DNA of 41,479 bases, from the NCBI GenBank assembly GCA_024694565.1, contig JAILJR010000234.1:1-41479 (forward strand), given 5' to 3'. The translations under genes and the position numbers were made by a program. Position 1 is the stretch's first letter, and the number at the start of each line of letters is the position of its first letter. Of the stretch, positions 25,349 through 35,040 are shown in pieces. A model generated the notes under the pieces. That model was not told where the DNA came from and ran no database searches. It saw only the letters and a program-made list of their open reading frames with translations. The stretch is from Butyrivibrio sp. GTDB lineage: Bacteria > Bacillota > Clostridia > Lachnospirales > Lachnospiraceae.

Positions 25349-25622
25349 ACTAGAATTGGTAAAGGAACAACCATTACAACTAAGTGGTCAGAAGGGACAG
25401 GAAAGGCGTGGGAGGTGCGATGCTGCAGCGGCTCTTTATTCAGAGTACCATGATCCGAGGGCAATGATGGCAATGATAGCACGAACTGCCGAAATGCTTA
25501 ATGATTAGTATAAACCACATAGCAGGATTGCGATGCTTGTCGCAAACCAGGTATCAGAAAAGCTTGTTCGTCAGCTTTTTAAAAATCCAGTCAACTGCAC
25601 AAAGAGGTTTATAAAGGTTTAA
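25349..25622 (+). pseudogene. Small gene relic with frameshift and in-frame stop
   Basis: One frame reads RIGKGTTITTKWSEGTGKAW; near 25410 the next frame continues ALYSEYHDPRAMMAMIARTA, meets a TAG at 25506-25508, and goes on SRIAMLVANQVSEKLVRQLF to a TAA at 25620. The pieces read as one protein of about 90 residues of unknown family. No start codon is evident. The next gene's ribosome site overlaps its stop, so they once formed an operon. Confidence 0.5.
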
Positions 25623-25633
25623 GGAGCAGAGCC

Positions 25634-26838
25634 ATGTTAGATCATACTACGATTCAGAAAAAAGAATACACTCCTCAGATGATAAAAGAGGAACTCAGAA
25701 GTAATGTTGCTTTTTCAGAAGCAGAAAAGGTACAGGACAAGTAAGAGAAGAAGAAAAAGCTCGATGAGGAGCGGAAAAAATATATTGAGCGTGTGATGGG
25801 AGAATCACTTGAATCAAATGCCACGCTCATTAAAAAAATGGAGGAACAGGAGCTGCAGGCCAGGGAAAAGAGCGGGAAAAAGTCTGTCAAAGCTTCAGGG
25901 AAAAATAAGATCAAGGCGGCGATCCCTGAAAAATCTTCTTTTGTCCAGAAGCTTCCAAGGGTCAAAAACAGCAGAAAGTTCTGGCAGGTATGGAAGAGGG
26001 ATGAAGATGATGATGTCAATGAACTCAAAAAGACATTTAAAAGTGCAGACCTTTGTACCCTGAGAGAATCGGATTCCATGAGAAAGTACCTGGAAAGAGG
26101 CGGCTATCAGGAGGCAGCGGGCTACAGACACCTGTATACCAATCTGTTTACGGGGCTGTCATATGATAAAAGACTGGAGTTTGCTGAGCGCTGCGAACTT
26201 GCCGGTGAGCTGAAAAGGGTCCTTGACAGTCACATGCTGCGTCACGGTATAAGGAACTTAGCGAAGAAGGACTTTTGCCGGTTTTTAACAGGATCGTTCA
26301 GCTTGATTCGGATTCCATCGATACTCTTTCATTTAAGCAGGGTACCAGTCTGGCGAAACAGGAGACATGGGATAATTACAACCTTCTGAGGGTTGGTCAA
26401 TACGTTGGAATCTTTAAGGAGGCTCTGAGAAGATTTGGAATTGTACCAACACAGGAACAGGATGCAAAACTTATAGCATTTGCAAGTGTGGCCAAAAAGA
26501 TGATCAAGCGCTATGATACCATGCTCAGCAGTGAAAGATCTCCTATGGAGGTCCTTTATGAACAACAGGACATAAGTGCCGAGTATGAGGGAATTCTGAA
26601 TAAAGTTGCAGATGCTGATGAGGGTAAAACTTTTTTGAGTGTAGCTTCCAGGGATTGGAAGGACAAATATAACCGGCTTGGGAAGCGTGGGAGCCTCCCA
26701 TATAAGGATGCACTTGGCAGTGGAATGAGGCAATATTGGGAGCTTGCAAACTGCTGGAAAGAGACAGACCACTCATTTGCTGAGGAATTTGATAAAGAGT
26801 ACAGAATGCACCTGCACGCTGTCACCTACAACCCGTGA
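25634..26838 (+). pseudogene. Large unknown protein, nonsense and frameshift, 3'-truncated
   Basis: AAGGAG and ATG 25634 start MLDHTTIQKKEYTPQMIKEE, a charged coiled-coil-like N-terminus. An in-frame TAA at 25742-25744 interrupts it; the same frame continues to about 26270, where a one-base-deletion type shift moves it to the frame 26275-26838 (VFNRIVQLDSDSIDTLSFKQ ... HAVTYNP). The family is not recognised. The 3' end meets acyl-CoA synthetase sequence near 26820, so the gene is probably cut there. The similar style of the truncated protein at 35391 suggests the two could be opposite ends of one large family; that is inference. Confidence 0.55.
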
Positions 26839-27577
26839 TGACGATGCTATAGGCTTTTTGCTTCCGGGATTCAGTGCCAAGATCTATGTTGAGGATGAGG
26901 GTAAGTATTACGATATATCAGACGGACCGCGCACAGGGCTGCTCCTTCTCAATTCGCAGACGATGAGCAGTGGAAAGCTTGGAGATACAGTATTCTTTGA
27001 GCTTGAGAATGTGGACGGCGTTGACTACTACAACACCAACGATCTGGTTCGTGTGAACGAGCCCGGAGCCGGAGGACTTGGAGTGTTGCGCAAGGCTCTT
27101 CTGCAGGTATTCGTAACGGACGGAATGCTGGAAGATTCCAATCTTCCGAGCCAGTGCGTATTTGTTGAGAACATGCCGCTAAATTCAAGCGGAAAGGTTG
27201 ATCTTAAGAAACTGGCTTCAGGAACTGTGACCGGAAGCCGATATTCTATAAAGCCGGTTAAAATTGATGGCAAGGTACTTGATATCCTGCTTGTTCCGGC
27301 AGCAGAGGGCGAAAATGCTACAATGGGCGCAGGTGTACCACAGGAGCTGGAGGGAGATCCTTACAACATCCTCAACGAGGTATTTGCAGTTATACCCGAT
27401 CTGACAAAGGAGCACTGGTCCAAGCTGTTCAAGATTCCCGGACTCAGGGAGCTTGTGCTTAAGCTTACAGACTTTGATATTCAGAACATACCTGCCAGCC
27501 TTATGAGTTCGTCACCAAAAATGTTAAGTTTGGCATATCGCAAATATATGATGCCATTTATGAAAGGAACAAAGAAA
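26820..27577 (+). pseudogene. C-terminal part of an acyl-CoA synthetase (AMP-binding enzyme)
   Basis: This frame has no usable start. From about 26836 it reads IGFLLPGFSAKIYVEDEG, then GLLLLNSQTMSSGKLGDTVF, YYNTNDLVRV, and the hallmark end CVFVENMPLNSSGKVDLKKL with the catalytic-loop lysine environment of adenylate-forming enzymes. The N-terminal AMP/acyl-binding two thirds is missing. The frame does not stop but continues directly into the phasin-like protein at 27578, so any product would be a chimera unless translation restarts there. Confidence 0.75.
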
Positions 27578-28321
27578 ATGAGCGAAAAGAAAAATCCCAA
27601 TCAGTCAGGTGGCTTCGCGCCTATGTTCCAGGGCATGATGCCTATAATGCCGGTGATGCCTGTTATGCCATTCATGCAGAATCCGGGCAGCTTTACCTGG
27701 AGCGGGCAGAGGAAGAACTACGAAAACGCAAATGCGTGGTTGAATGACTGCCAAAACAACATGAAGACCATCTCAGAGCAGATGCTGGATATGCAGAAGT
27801 CAACTATGGATGCTTCAAGAGATCAGTGGAGCCAGTTCTTCGAGCATATGATGGATATGGAGGATACCTTTATTTCATCTATTCCTGACGAAGTTCCGAC
27901 ATTGCCCGGACTTCCTCCGTTCCCGATTTCACCAAAGGAGCTTCTGGGTGCTTTAAAGGACTTCCAGCAGATGTCAAATGATCATATCGTTAAGCAGACT
28001 GATTCAGCAGTAGCTTTCTGCTTCAAGGGACAGGAGAAGGTTAACAATCTGGTTAAAAAGGCTATGGATAACATGGCTAAGGAGAGAGAAGAGGCTGCAA
28101 AGACAGCTGCTCCTCAAAAGGCTGAGGCTGCTAAGGAAGAAGAAAAGGCACCTGCAAAGGCTGAGAAGGCAGAGAAAGCTGAGAAGGTTGAAAAGGCCGA
28201 GAAGGCAGAAAAAGCTGAGAAGGCTGCACCTGTAAAGACAGCTCCTGTTAAGGCAGCAAAGACTGAGAACAAGACAGCTCCCGTAAAGGCAGAAGCCGAC
28301 AAGGACGCTGCTAAGCAGTAA
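27578..28321 (+). CDS. Phasin-like granule protein with Lys/Ala-rich tail
   Basis: A protein of 247 residues starting at ATG 27578 with AAAGGA upstream. A Met/Pro-rich segment (about 15-40; repeated MPVMP) is followed by amphipathic helices (NAWLNDCQNNMKTISEQMLD, QWSQFFEHMMDM) and a proline-rich break. From residue about 168 the tail is almost only Lys, Ala, Glu and Pro, with repeated AEKAEKAEK and APVK units. This resembles polyhydroxyalkanoate-granule phasins of the PhaF type, whose KPAA tail binds DNA, but the core is not clearly homologous. The context of an acyl-CoA synthetase and two esterase-fold genes supports an acyl-polymer or lipid-body role. Confidence in the function is low. Confidence 0.55.
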   Translation: MSEKKNPNQSGGFAPMFQGMMPIMPVMPVMPFMQNPGSFTWSGQRKNYENANAWLNDCQNNMKTISEQMLDMQKSTMDASRDQWSQFFEHMMDMEDTFISSIPDEVPTLPGLPPFPISPKELLGALKDFQQMSNDHIVKQTDSAVAFCFKGQEKVNNLVKKAMDNMAKEREEAAKTAAPQKAEAAKEEEKAPAKAEKAEKAEKVEKAEKAEKAEKAAPVKTAPVKAAKTENKTAPVKAEADKDAAKQ

Positions 28322-28395
28322 CACAAAAGGATACTTCGCCAAGAGTAGTTTTTCTACTTCATGAACCGGCGTCGTGCAATATTATTATGACAGAC

Positions 28396-28437
28396 AAGCA
28401 GGCTGTATTCTATAAGTGAGTATGGCCTGCTTTTTTT
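28396..28437 (+). terminator. Rho-independent terminator
   Basis: AAGCAGGC (28396-28403) pairs with GCCTGCTT (28425-28432), followed by a T run to 28437. It ends the phasin-like gene unit. Confidence 0.8.
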
Positions 28438-28461
28438 CAACTGATAATGGTGGTGAAAAAT

Positions 28462-29385
28462 ATGAATCCGATCCTGAAAAATTTAATAGATAATGCAAAA
28501 AAAAGGGAGGAAAACAATTCGTCTATTCCTTTCGTCAAGATCAGGGCACAGAAGCAGGACAGGCCTCTTCCCGATAACCTTAAGGAGCAGGTGGATATTC
28601 CATATGGTAAACCGGCGGACGGGCTGTTTGCAAATGTGGTGTACCAGAAGGAAAGAGTGGGCAGCAGGCTTCCTGTAGTAGTCTTTGTCCATGGAGGCGG
28701 ACTGGTGACCGGCGACAGACAATCTGACAGGGTGTTCTGCCAGGAATTTGCACGCAGGGGATTTGTGGTCTACTCAGTGGAGTACCGTCTGATCGACAGG
28801 GCGGATATCTTTGGCATGGTGTCTGATCTGTGCAATGCCCTGTCCATGGTAAAGTCAACCTGTGAAAGCTTTGGAGGCGATCTGGGGAGGGTATCTGTCT
28901 GCGGTGAAAGTGCAGGTGCATTCCTTGCAATCTATGCAATTGCAGCTGATGAGTCGGAAGCACTGCGACGTGAATTTCACTGTGAAGGACATGGACTTTC
29001 TGTATCACATCTCATTCTGCTCAGCGGAATGATCTATACAGCAGCACTTGACCCGATAAGCCTTGTCTATAAAAAGGCATTATATAAAGAAAAGAGCAGT
29101 GACAAGGACTTCCTTGAAAGCATCGACCCGGACAATCCAAAAGTTCTGTCACTCCTTCCGCCGATACTTCTGGTCAGCTCAAAGGCTGATTTTCTAAGAG
29201 GTCACACCCTGAAATTCGCAGGTGCCCTGAAACAGAATCATCACAGGCGAAAGGTCATATACTACAAGGAGGGAACAGGCCGGGCCAAAGCGAATGTATG
29301 GCTGAGCCGGAAGGCATTTTATAAAATTATAATGAATTTTGTGAATAAAAAGAATCGAAAAACCGAAATACTGCTATTATTATAG
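28462..29385 (+). CDS. Alpha/beta hydrolase (esterase/lipase, HSL-like)
   Basis: A protein of 307 residues with an alpha/beta-hydrolase-3 layout. The oxyanion motif FVHGGGLVTG is at about 75-84, the nucleophile motif VCGESAGAFL has Ser at residue 150, and the acid is probably in SSKADFLRG. Where the catalytic His is expected (usual form ...H-V-F...), the sequence reads GRAKANVWLS, so the His seems replaced by Asn; the last 15 residues are unusually basic then all-hydrophobic. The C-terminus may be altered and activity is uncertain. ATG 28462 is preceded by GGTGGTGA; ATG 28447 is also in frame. There is no signal peptide. It lies between the phasin-like gene and the pseudo-esterase. Confidence 0.8.
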   Translation: MNPILKNLIDNAKKREENNSSIPFVKIRAQKQDRPLPDNLKEQVDIPYGKPADGLFANVVYQKERVGSRLPVVVFVHGGGLVTGDRQSDRVFCQEFARRGFVVYSVEYRLIDRADIFGMVSDLCNALSMVKSTCESFGGDLGRVSVCGESAGAFLAIYAIAADESEALRREFHCEGHGLSVSHLILLSGMIYTAALDPISLVYKKALYKEKSSDKDFLESIDPDNPKVLSLLPPILLVSSKADFLRGHTLKFAGALKQNHHRRKVIYYKEGTGRAKANVWLSRKAFYKIIMNFVNKKNRKTEILLLL

Positions 29386-29448
29386 TGTGGATTTTGTGTC
29401 AGGAGTAGCCGAAGGAATACATTCTATATCAAAGCTTGAGGTGGGAAA

Positions 29449-31419
29449 ATGAAAAAACTATTCACGGTTGATGACTTCATTGTTGCTTTTATCTCTGCCC
29501 TTGGTTACGGGTTTGGTGAAGCAATTTCCAAGCTGCTTGGCTGGCCTGAGATTTTGTGCGGCGTTGCCAGCATGGTCCTCGGAATTGTGCTCCAGGGGAT
29601 AATTACCAGGATTGCATTCAGCAAGGCTGTCCAGGAAAGCCTTGCAAAACGAATCATCACATACGCATCGGTTCTTCTCATTTTCCTTGTTGCCCAGTAT
29701 ATTGCTGTCTGGTGGATGGGCGTGGACCTGCTTGATTACCTGTCGGACGAGTTCGTATTTGTAATCCTCTTCCCGGTGCTTGGTTTTGTACTGAACATGC
29801 TAATCCGCGGATATAAGGCCTACAGGATCCGAAAGCGCTACGGGGATGGAAGCAACGGCTATGTATTTGATCTCAAGAAAGAAGATATCGATGCGACAAA
29901 CCAGGAAAACAATCTCATACTTGGCGAATATGACAAAGACTGCGCTGTAAAGACAAGGATCGGAATCTTTGTCGGGGAAAAGACAAAGAAAACAATTTCT
30001 TTTCTGGGAATCCCTTATGCGAAGCCGCCGGTGGGTGAACTTAGATGGAAGGCTCCGGAGCCGCTCGAATCATCGGACGCCGTATTTGAGGCCAAAAACT
30101 TAGGGGCGTCTGCAATACAGGTCGAACACGTCGGCTCAATACTCAAAAATTACAGGCAGAGTGAGGACTGCCTTACTTTAAATATCTGCACCGGCATAAA
30201 GGAGTCCGAAACGGCCAAACCGGTAGTTGTGCTGTTCCACAACGGAGATTTCTCATATGGTGGTACTGCCGATCCGCTTCTCTACGGCGAGAATTTCATT
30301 ACCGAGCATCCGGACATTGTGTTCGTAAGCTTCAATTTCCGGCTTGGAATATTTGGCTTTATAGATTTTTCAGAGGTTCCCGGCGGGGATGCTTACCCTG
30401 ATACTTTAAACTTAGGTCTCCTTGACCAGATAGCAGCTCTTGAGTGGATCAAAGAGAATATTGCCGCCTTCGGAGGTGACCCTGAGAGGATAAGTGTGAT
30501 GGGCTTTGGAGCGGGAGCCACATCCATTATCCTGCTCGCTGCAAGCAGGAGGGCAAAGGGGCTGTTTAAAAAGGCCTTTGCATTTAATGGAAGTCCTGAA
30601 CTTGCTTATGCTACTCCGGATGCCTCTAGGAAGCTGGCAAAGGAGCTATTAAGGGAAACCGGGGCTTCATCAATGGAGGAGCTTGTGCAGACACAGACCG
30701 ATACCCTCAAGGAGGCAGCACAGAGACTGTGGCAGAATATGTGTGCGCCGACCTGTGGCGGAGCATTGCTCCCCGCAGATGTCTACAGCGCCTGTGAGGA
30801 AGGTGCTGCATCGGGAATTGATTTCATCATAGGCATTCCGAAGAACGAGGCACAGAATGTCAGATCGATTGTAGGTGATCAGAACTTCGAGGAGGCCCTT
30901 TCGGTGGTAGTATCTGATATTAAGAATAGCACTGACAGCATTATTTCTTCTGAGATTGATGAGTATATCAGGGCTCAGGCGGAGTTGTCAAATGAGACAG
31001 CTGCTAAATCAAAGGTATTGGAACAGTGGAATGCTCTTTACATCTATCGCATTGCCAACAGTCTTTCCAAGGGCGGCAACAGCGTTCATCTGCTGTACTG
31101 GAATGAAAAGCCGCTCATTGAAAATCTGGGCTCCGGCACAATTGATGTGCTGGCAACAATGCTCGGAAACAGCGAAGCAGCACAGATGTATGGCAGTGTT
31201 GTGAATGCGGATCTGTCCGAGGTGCTTCAGAGCCTGCTGATAAAACTGATCAATGGAGCAGATCTGCAGCTGTATCCCAATGAGATCAAGGGAGTTGGTG
31301 GTATTGACTGGGAGGTATTTCCTAAGGCGCTCATTGTAGAGGATGAGAAGCTAATCTGCGATACGCTTGAAGACAGATTAACGCAGATCAAAGGCGTGTT
31401 TGACTATATGACAAGCTAG
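29449..31419 (+). CDS. Membrane-anchored carboxylesterase homologue, catalytic Ser missing
   Basis: A protein of 656 residues. The first 130 residues hold four hydrophobic segments (GIVLQGIITRIAF, VLLIFLVAQYIAVWWMG, FVILFPVLGFVLNMLI), then a charged linker and a type-B carboxylesterase domain (about 165-650): FLGIPYAKPPVGELRW, SEDCLTLNI, VSFNFRLGIFGF and GLLDQIAALEWIKENIAAFG are all canonical. The nucleophile motif GESAG is GFGAG, with Gly at residue 354 instead of Ser. The oxyanion stretch is HNGDFSYGG, and the usual late His motif reads GSGTID. It is therefore probably a pseudo-enzyme. ATG 29449 follows GAGGTGGG. Confidence 0.82.
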   Translation: MKKLFTVDDFIVAFISALGYGFGEAISKLLGWPEILCGVASMVLGIVLQGIITRIAFSKAVQESLAKRIITYASVLLIFLVAQYIAVWWMGVDLLDYLSDEFVFVILFPVLGFVLNMLIRGYKAYRIRKRYGDGSNGYVFDLKKEDIDATNQENNLILGEYDKDCAVKTRIGIFVGEKTKKTISFLGIPYAKPPVGELRWKAPEPLESSDAVFEAKNLGASAIQVEHVGSILKNYRQSEDCLTLNICTGIKESETAKPVVVLFHNGDFSYGGTADPLLYGENFITEHPDIVFVSFNFRLGIFGFIDFSEVPGGDAYPDTLNLGLLDQIAALEWIKENIAAFGGDPERISVMGFGAGATSIILLAASRRAKGLFKKAFAFNGSPELAYATPDASRKLAKELLRETGASSMEELVQTQTDTLKEAAQRLWQNMCAPTCGGALLPADVYSACEEGAASGIDFIIGIPKNEAQNVRSIVGDQNFEEALSVVVSDIKNSTDSIISSEIDEYIRAQAELSNETAAKSKVLEQWNALYIYRIANSLSKGGNSVHLLYWNEKPLIENLGSGTIDVLATMLGNSEAAQMYGSVVNADLSEVLQSLLIKLINGADLQLYPNEIKGVGGIDWEVFPKALIVEDEKLICDTLEDRLTQIKGVFDYMTS

Positions 31420-31629
31420 TGTACCGTCTCAATCAATTTCTTTACTTATTTGCACCATCTTGTCGTCATATGCCGCGTTGTCATCAGTCTTCGATGATAG
31501 TAATCCGGAAGAAGCCGGAGCTTATTAAGGAGCCTGATACCGTCAGAGCACGTCCTTTGGGCGCTTATGGTATCCGCATCCGAACGGAGGAAACAGGATA
31601 TTAACCGTAGCTTATTGAGAAGGGAATGT

Positions 31630-33083
31630 ATGAACCGGATAAAACTGCTTGGCAGACTTATGGAATTAAAATATACCAAAGAGCAGCAGATGGGTGCGGC
31701 AGTCCTGCTCAAAAAAGAAAGCGGCAAGCCGGATGGCTTTTTGCTGGGGGTATTTGATGCGGGAGCTCTCAATGAGGTGCTGGATATTTCAAGTATTGAA
31801 AACACGGTAAACACATTTGCTGTGTAAATGGGAATTTAGCCGCTCTTATAAGTGATGAAGACGGTGTTTTTCTTGCACATACTGACGCAGGCAAGATTGG
31901 TCTTGATGTGAAGAAGTATTTATCAGAAGACGTCTATGGCACGGAATATGAAGGCTATACAACATATGATGATAAGAACATGTATGTATCCGGTGATTCA
32001 GATGGAGTCAACAGTGTTCTTTTCATGCTTCCCATAAGCCTTGATGAAGAAATGGATATGAATGCGGCTCTGGCAGTTGTCATCATGCTGCTTTTGATAG
32101 CGTTTCTATACTGTCCGGCTGCATGCAGGCTGTGTATCAGTGCGACGGACGAGCTTACAGGTTCTTCGGGCAGCGAAAGCGATCTGATATTTGATGATAA
32201 GGGGCCTCTGATGGTCTTTGTCGAGTGGTTCGCATATTTCTTCACGGCGTTTTCGGTCTTCGCGCTTTATTCTGCTTATTCAATGGATTGGATTGATTTT
32301 ACCTTCGTGTTTGTAGGTATGTGGTCGAGGGGAATTCATCTGTTTTCTCTCTGGGCGGTGCTGTTTTTTGTCTCATTCACGCTGAGTGCTTTGAGTGCAA
32401 TGCACAGGCTTATCAAGGATGCACAGAGACGGACAGCTCTTAGAACAGGAACGCTGCTAAAGCTGTTGGACAGTCTTTTGAATTATGCGACGTTCATTGC
32501 ACTTCTGATTGGCATCCTGTATATGTTTGGCGTTAACACAAAAGCCCTGCTGGCATCGGCCGGTATAGTTTCCATTGCTGTCGGCATGGGGTCCCAGACT
32601 ATGATCCAGGATATTCTTGCGGGACTGTTCCTGGCTATGGAGGACTCAATACATCTTGGAGATTTGGTAACTATCGGTGAGAGTACCGGGCGTGTCACTG
32701 ACATGGGAATACGGACAACAACTATCACAGATGAACATCAGAATACTATGACCATAAACAACAGCAATATCAGCGATGTGACGAACATGAGCAGGAAAAA
32801 GACACTAAGTGAGCTGGAACTTACACTGGCAAGAACTACCGGCATGTCTGAAACAGAAAAGATACTGGAAAATGCTATAGATGAAGTGTCTGAGGAGATA
32901 ACAGAGCTTGACGGGAGCCTGAAACTGGAAGGGCTTATCAATATTAAGAATGACAGCTTCACTGTGCGTCTTTCATTTTCCTGCGATGAAATATCACGAG
33001 AAGATGTTACAAGACAGCTTTCAGAGCTTATAACCTTAAAGGTGGCGGAGGGTATGGAAGAAGCAACCGCTGCAGAGGATTAG
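31630..33083 (+). pseudogene. Cache-MscS channel protein, frameshifted by GT duplication
   Basis: AAGGGA and ATG 31630 open a frame that encodes a Cache-like sensor piece (FLLGVFDAGALNEVLDISS). It stops at 31825. Removing one GT from the GTGT at 31821-31824 restores FAVNGNLAALISDEDGVFLA and joins it to the frame 31908-33083. That part has membrane helices, then the MscS core: SIAVGMGSQTMIQDILAGLF, HLGDLVTIGESTGRV and IRTTTITDEHQNTMTINN. The N-terminal membrane helix and first Cache part are not found upstream (31420-31620 holds nothing convincing). As it stands, only a channel part could be made. The intact form would be a ligand-sensing mechanosensitive-type channel. Confidence 0.75.
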
Positions 33084-33114
33084 CAGGGAGCAGGATACTG
33101 CATGCGTTCGTTTT

Positions 33115-33145
33115 CCGGCTGCTTATAGTATGTTCAGGCAGCCGG
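33115..33145 (+). other. Intergenic hairpin
   Basis: CCGGCTGC pairs perfectly with GCAGCCGG around a 15-base loop; no T run follows. It may be an attenuator or a transcript-stabilising stem before the next operon. Confidence 0.5.
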
Positions 33146-33187
33146 ATTAAGAAAGATATAAACCTGCATATATAGAGGAGATTGGAT

Positions 33188-34192
33188 ATGACTTTGATTT
33201 CATGTTTGCTTGATGTGGCAGCAGTGGCGCTGATGATTTATCTTTTGACAACACAGAAAAAACAATTGGACAGGGTAGATATCGTTGATGAAAACTTCAG
33301 ATCGCTTATCATGGTCGTGATCGTGATGAGTGCTGCCGATCTTCTGTGGACAATTATCGGTACGGGAATTAACCAAAAGGCGATGACAGGTGACAGGTAC
33401 TGGTTAGAGCTGGTATTTAATATTGCTGCGGTTTACCTGACCACAGTTTTTCTATATTTCTGGTTCTATTTCCTGAGCTGGCATCTGTATCACGACAGAG
33501 GATATTTAAAGCGCAGGTTCCGGCGCGATCTGCTGCCGATGGTCATCTCAAGTGCAATGCTGATTGGCAGCGGAATTCTGTTGGCAATATCTGACGGGGC
33601 AGCTGTTTTCTTTGGGGTTGCGTACAGTGCATTCATCATAATACGTCTGTATTATTTTGCATATTCCTTATGGTATTTATACGATTATAAAAAACAGAAC
33701 GGCTATTTCAGGTTTTTTAATGTATGGGCATTCTTTCTGCCTGTGTTTGGGGGATGGCTCCTTCAGGACCTTGGAGTGTTGAATCTGTGCGCACTCGGGT
33801 CAGCCATAGGAGTATATCTCCTGTACGCTTCAATGGCGGCAAAGCAGCAATATATGGATGAAGAGACAGCCTTTTACAATACCGCCTATATCGATTATCT
33901 TAAGGAACTTATAAGCAAGGATGCGTTTAACCCATGCAGCGCGATGGTATTTGATGTGGAAGAGGGAAGAGGAATTAAGAGCTTTTCAGAGATTCTTAAA
34001 AAAGCACTTCCACAGGACTGTGAGCCCATACGATGCGCTAAGAGAAGGATCGTGGTGCTGACATGCGTCTTAGGGAGAGGCCCGCTTAACATGGTACTTC
34101 AGGACGTAAGGGATGCCTCACAGGTAGAGGGAAATGTCAAACTGAAAAAAAAGAATGAGTCGGCAACAGAGTTTATGGAGAGGGTTTTGTGA
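33188..34192 (+). CDS. Seven-helix membrane protein with degenerate GGDEF-like tail
   Basis: A protein of 334 residues. About seven hydrophobic helices (LLDVAAVALMIYLL up to LGSAIGVYLLYASM) are followed by a cytosolic tail beginning DEETAFYNTAYIDYL, the position and shape of the D-x-L-T-G-L-x-N-R linker of GGDEF proteins. No GGDEF motif follows, and the tail is only about 115 residues. The same architecture is encoded at 39555. It is probably a membrane sensor whose tail no longer makes cyclic di-GMP. ATG 33188 is chosen over TTG 33182 because of GAGGAG at 33176. Its stop overlaps the next start (TGATG). Confidence 0.75.
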   Translation: MTLISCLLDVAAVALMIYLLTTQKKQLDRVDIVDENFRSLIMVVIVMSAADLLWTIIGTGINQKAMTGDRYWLELVFNIAAVYLTTVFLYFWFYFLSWHLYHDRGYLKRRFRRDLLPMVISSAMLIGSGILLAISDGAAVFFGVAYSAFIIIRLYYFAYSLWYLYDYKKQNGYFRFFNVWAFFLPVFGGWLLQDLGVLNLCALGSAIGVYLLYASMAAKQQYMDEETAFYNTAYIDYLKELISKDAFNPCSAMVFDVEEGRGIKSFSEILKKALPQDCEPIRCAKRRIVVLTCVLGRGPLNMVLQDVRDASQVEGNVKLKKKNESATEFMERVL

Positions 34193-35040
34193 TGGAAGCT
34201 ATCGATATTTCTGAAAGCAATGTAAAAGACTTTTCCGAGATACTGGGAGAGGATCTGTCAGAGGATGTGGTAAAGAGGATATACTACCGTGGAATCGGCG
34301 TGACGGAAGATGACGGAAGTGCTGTGGGAGCCATGGTCTGTGAGCTTTTAAATGCAGATCAGGACGAAGAAGACAGGGAATGCATGATACATTTCCTTAA
34401 ATCCGGTGATAATGAAGGCTTTGATGCTTTGCATAGTTTTTATAAGGACAGAACTGTAGAGGAAGAGGGGATAGTTGCATCAGCTTATGAGCTCTATGAC
34501 GAATCGGAGGCAAAGGCGCTGGAAGAGGTCAGATTTTCCCTGCAAAAGAAAGAGAGCAAGACAATCCGCCTGACACTTGAGACGCTTTCAAAAAGTAAAA
34601 TTGCCCATGCGAAGCAGCTTCCGAAGCACATCTGCAGCATAGAAGAACTGTCCATTCTTCAATTCAGGGATGCTGTCAAGCAGATTCTGTTTAAGGGTCA
34701 TCCCGGTCTTCTTGATGACATATCCTATCTTCCGATGACCTGGTTTGACTGCAAGGTATCTGCATGTGTGATCTCTGAGGATCTGGTTCCGGGACTGTTC
34801 CTTATCAGAAGAACACTCTCCGGTATGCTGATACCGGTCCTTTTCTGTGCATATGGTGCTGAAAGTCAGAAGAATCTTTTAAATATGATGAAATACTCTG
34901 CCAAGAAGGCGGTTGAGCTTTATCAGCCTGAGGATACAGTGGTGATAATGAGGATGAAGCAGCACATTCGGGCTCTGACAGACAGGCTGTTTCCTGACAT
35001 AGCCGGTGATGAAGTCTTCACAGGAGCGAGGAAGGAATAA
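34192..35040 (+). CDS. GNAT-like acetyltransferase-fold protein, divergent
   Basis: A protein of 282 residues. The two halves look related: each has a beta-rich segment and a helix, with GMLIPVLFCAYG and AVELYQPEDTVVIMRMKQHI near the end, resembling double GNAT-like modules of Lachnospiraceae. A clear acetyl-CoA loop (R/Q-x-x-G-x-G/A) is not visible, so acetyl transfer is doubtful. It is translationally coupled at both ends (TGATG with the seven-helix protein, TAATG with the next gene). The three therefore act as one operon, possibly a sensor and its partners. Confidence 0.5.
   Translation: MEAIDISESNVKDFSEILGEDLSEDVVKRIYYRGIGVTEDDGSAVGAMVCELLNADQDEEDRECMIHFLKSGDNEGFDALHSFYKDRTVEEEGIVASAYELYDESEAKALEEVRFSLQKKESKTIRLTLETLSKSKIAHAKQLPKHICSIEELSILQFRDAVKQILFKGHPGLLDDISYLPMTWFDCKVSACVISEDLVPGLFLIRRTLSGMLIPVLFCAYGAESQKNLLNMMKYSAKKAVELYQPEDTVVIMRMKQHIRALTDRLFPDIAGDEVFTGARKE

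Noticed and set aside
31420..31620. Possible upstream part of the Cache-MscS gene
   Set aside because: None of the three frames reads as a membrane helix or Cache segment; only scattered stops and no clear motif.
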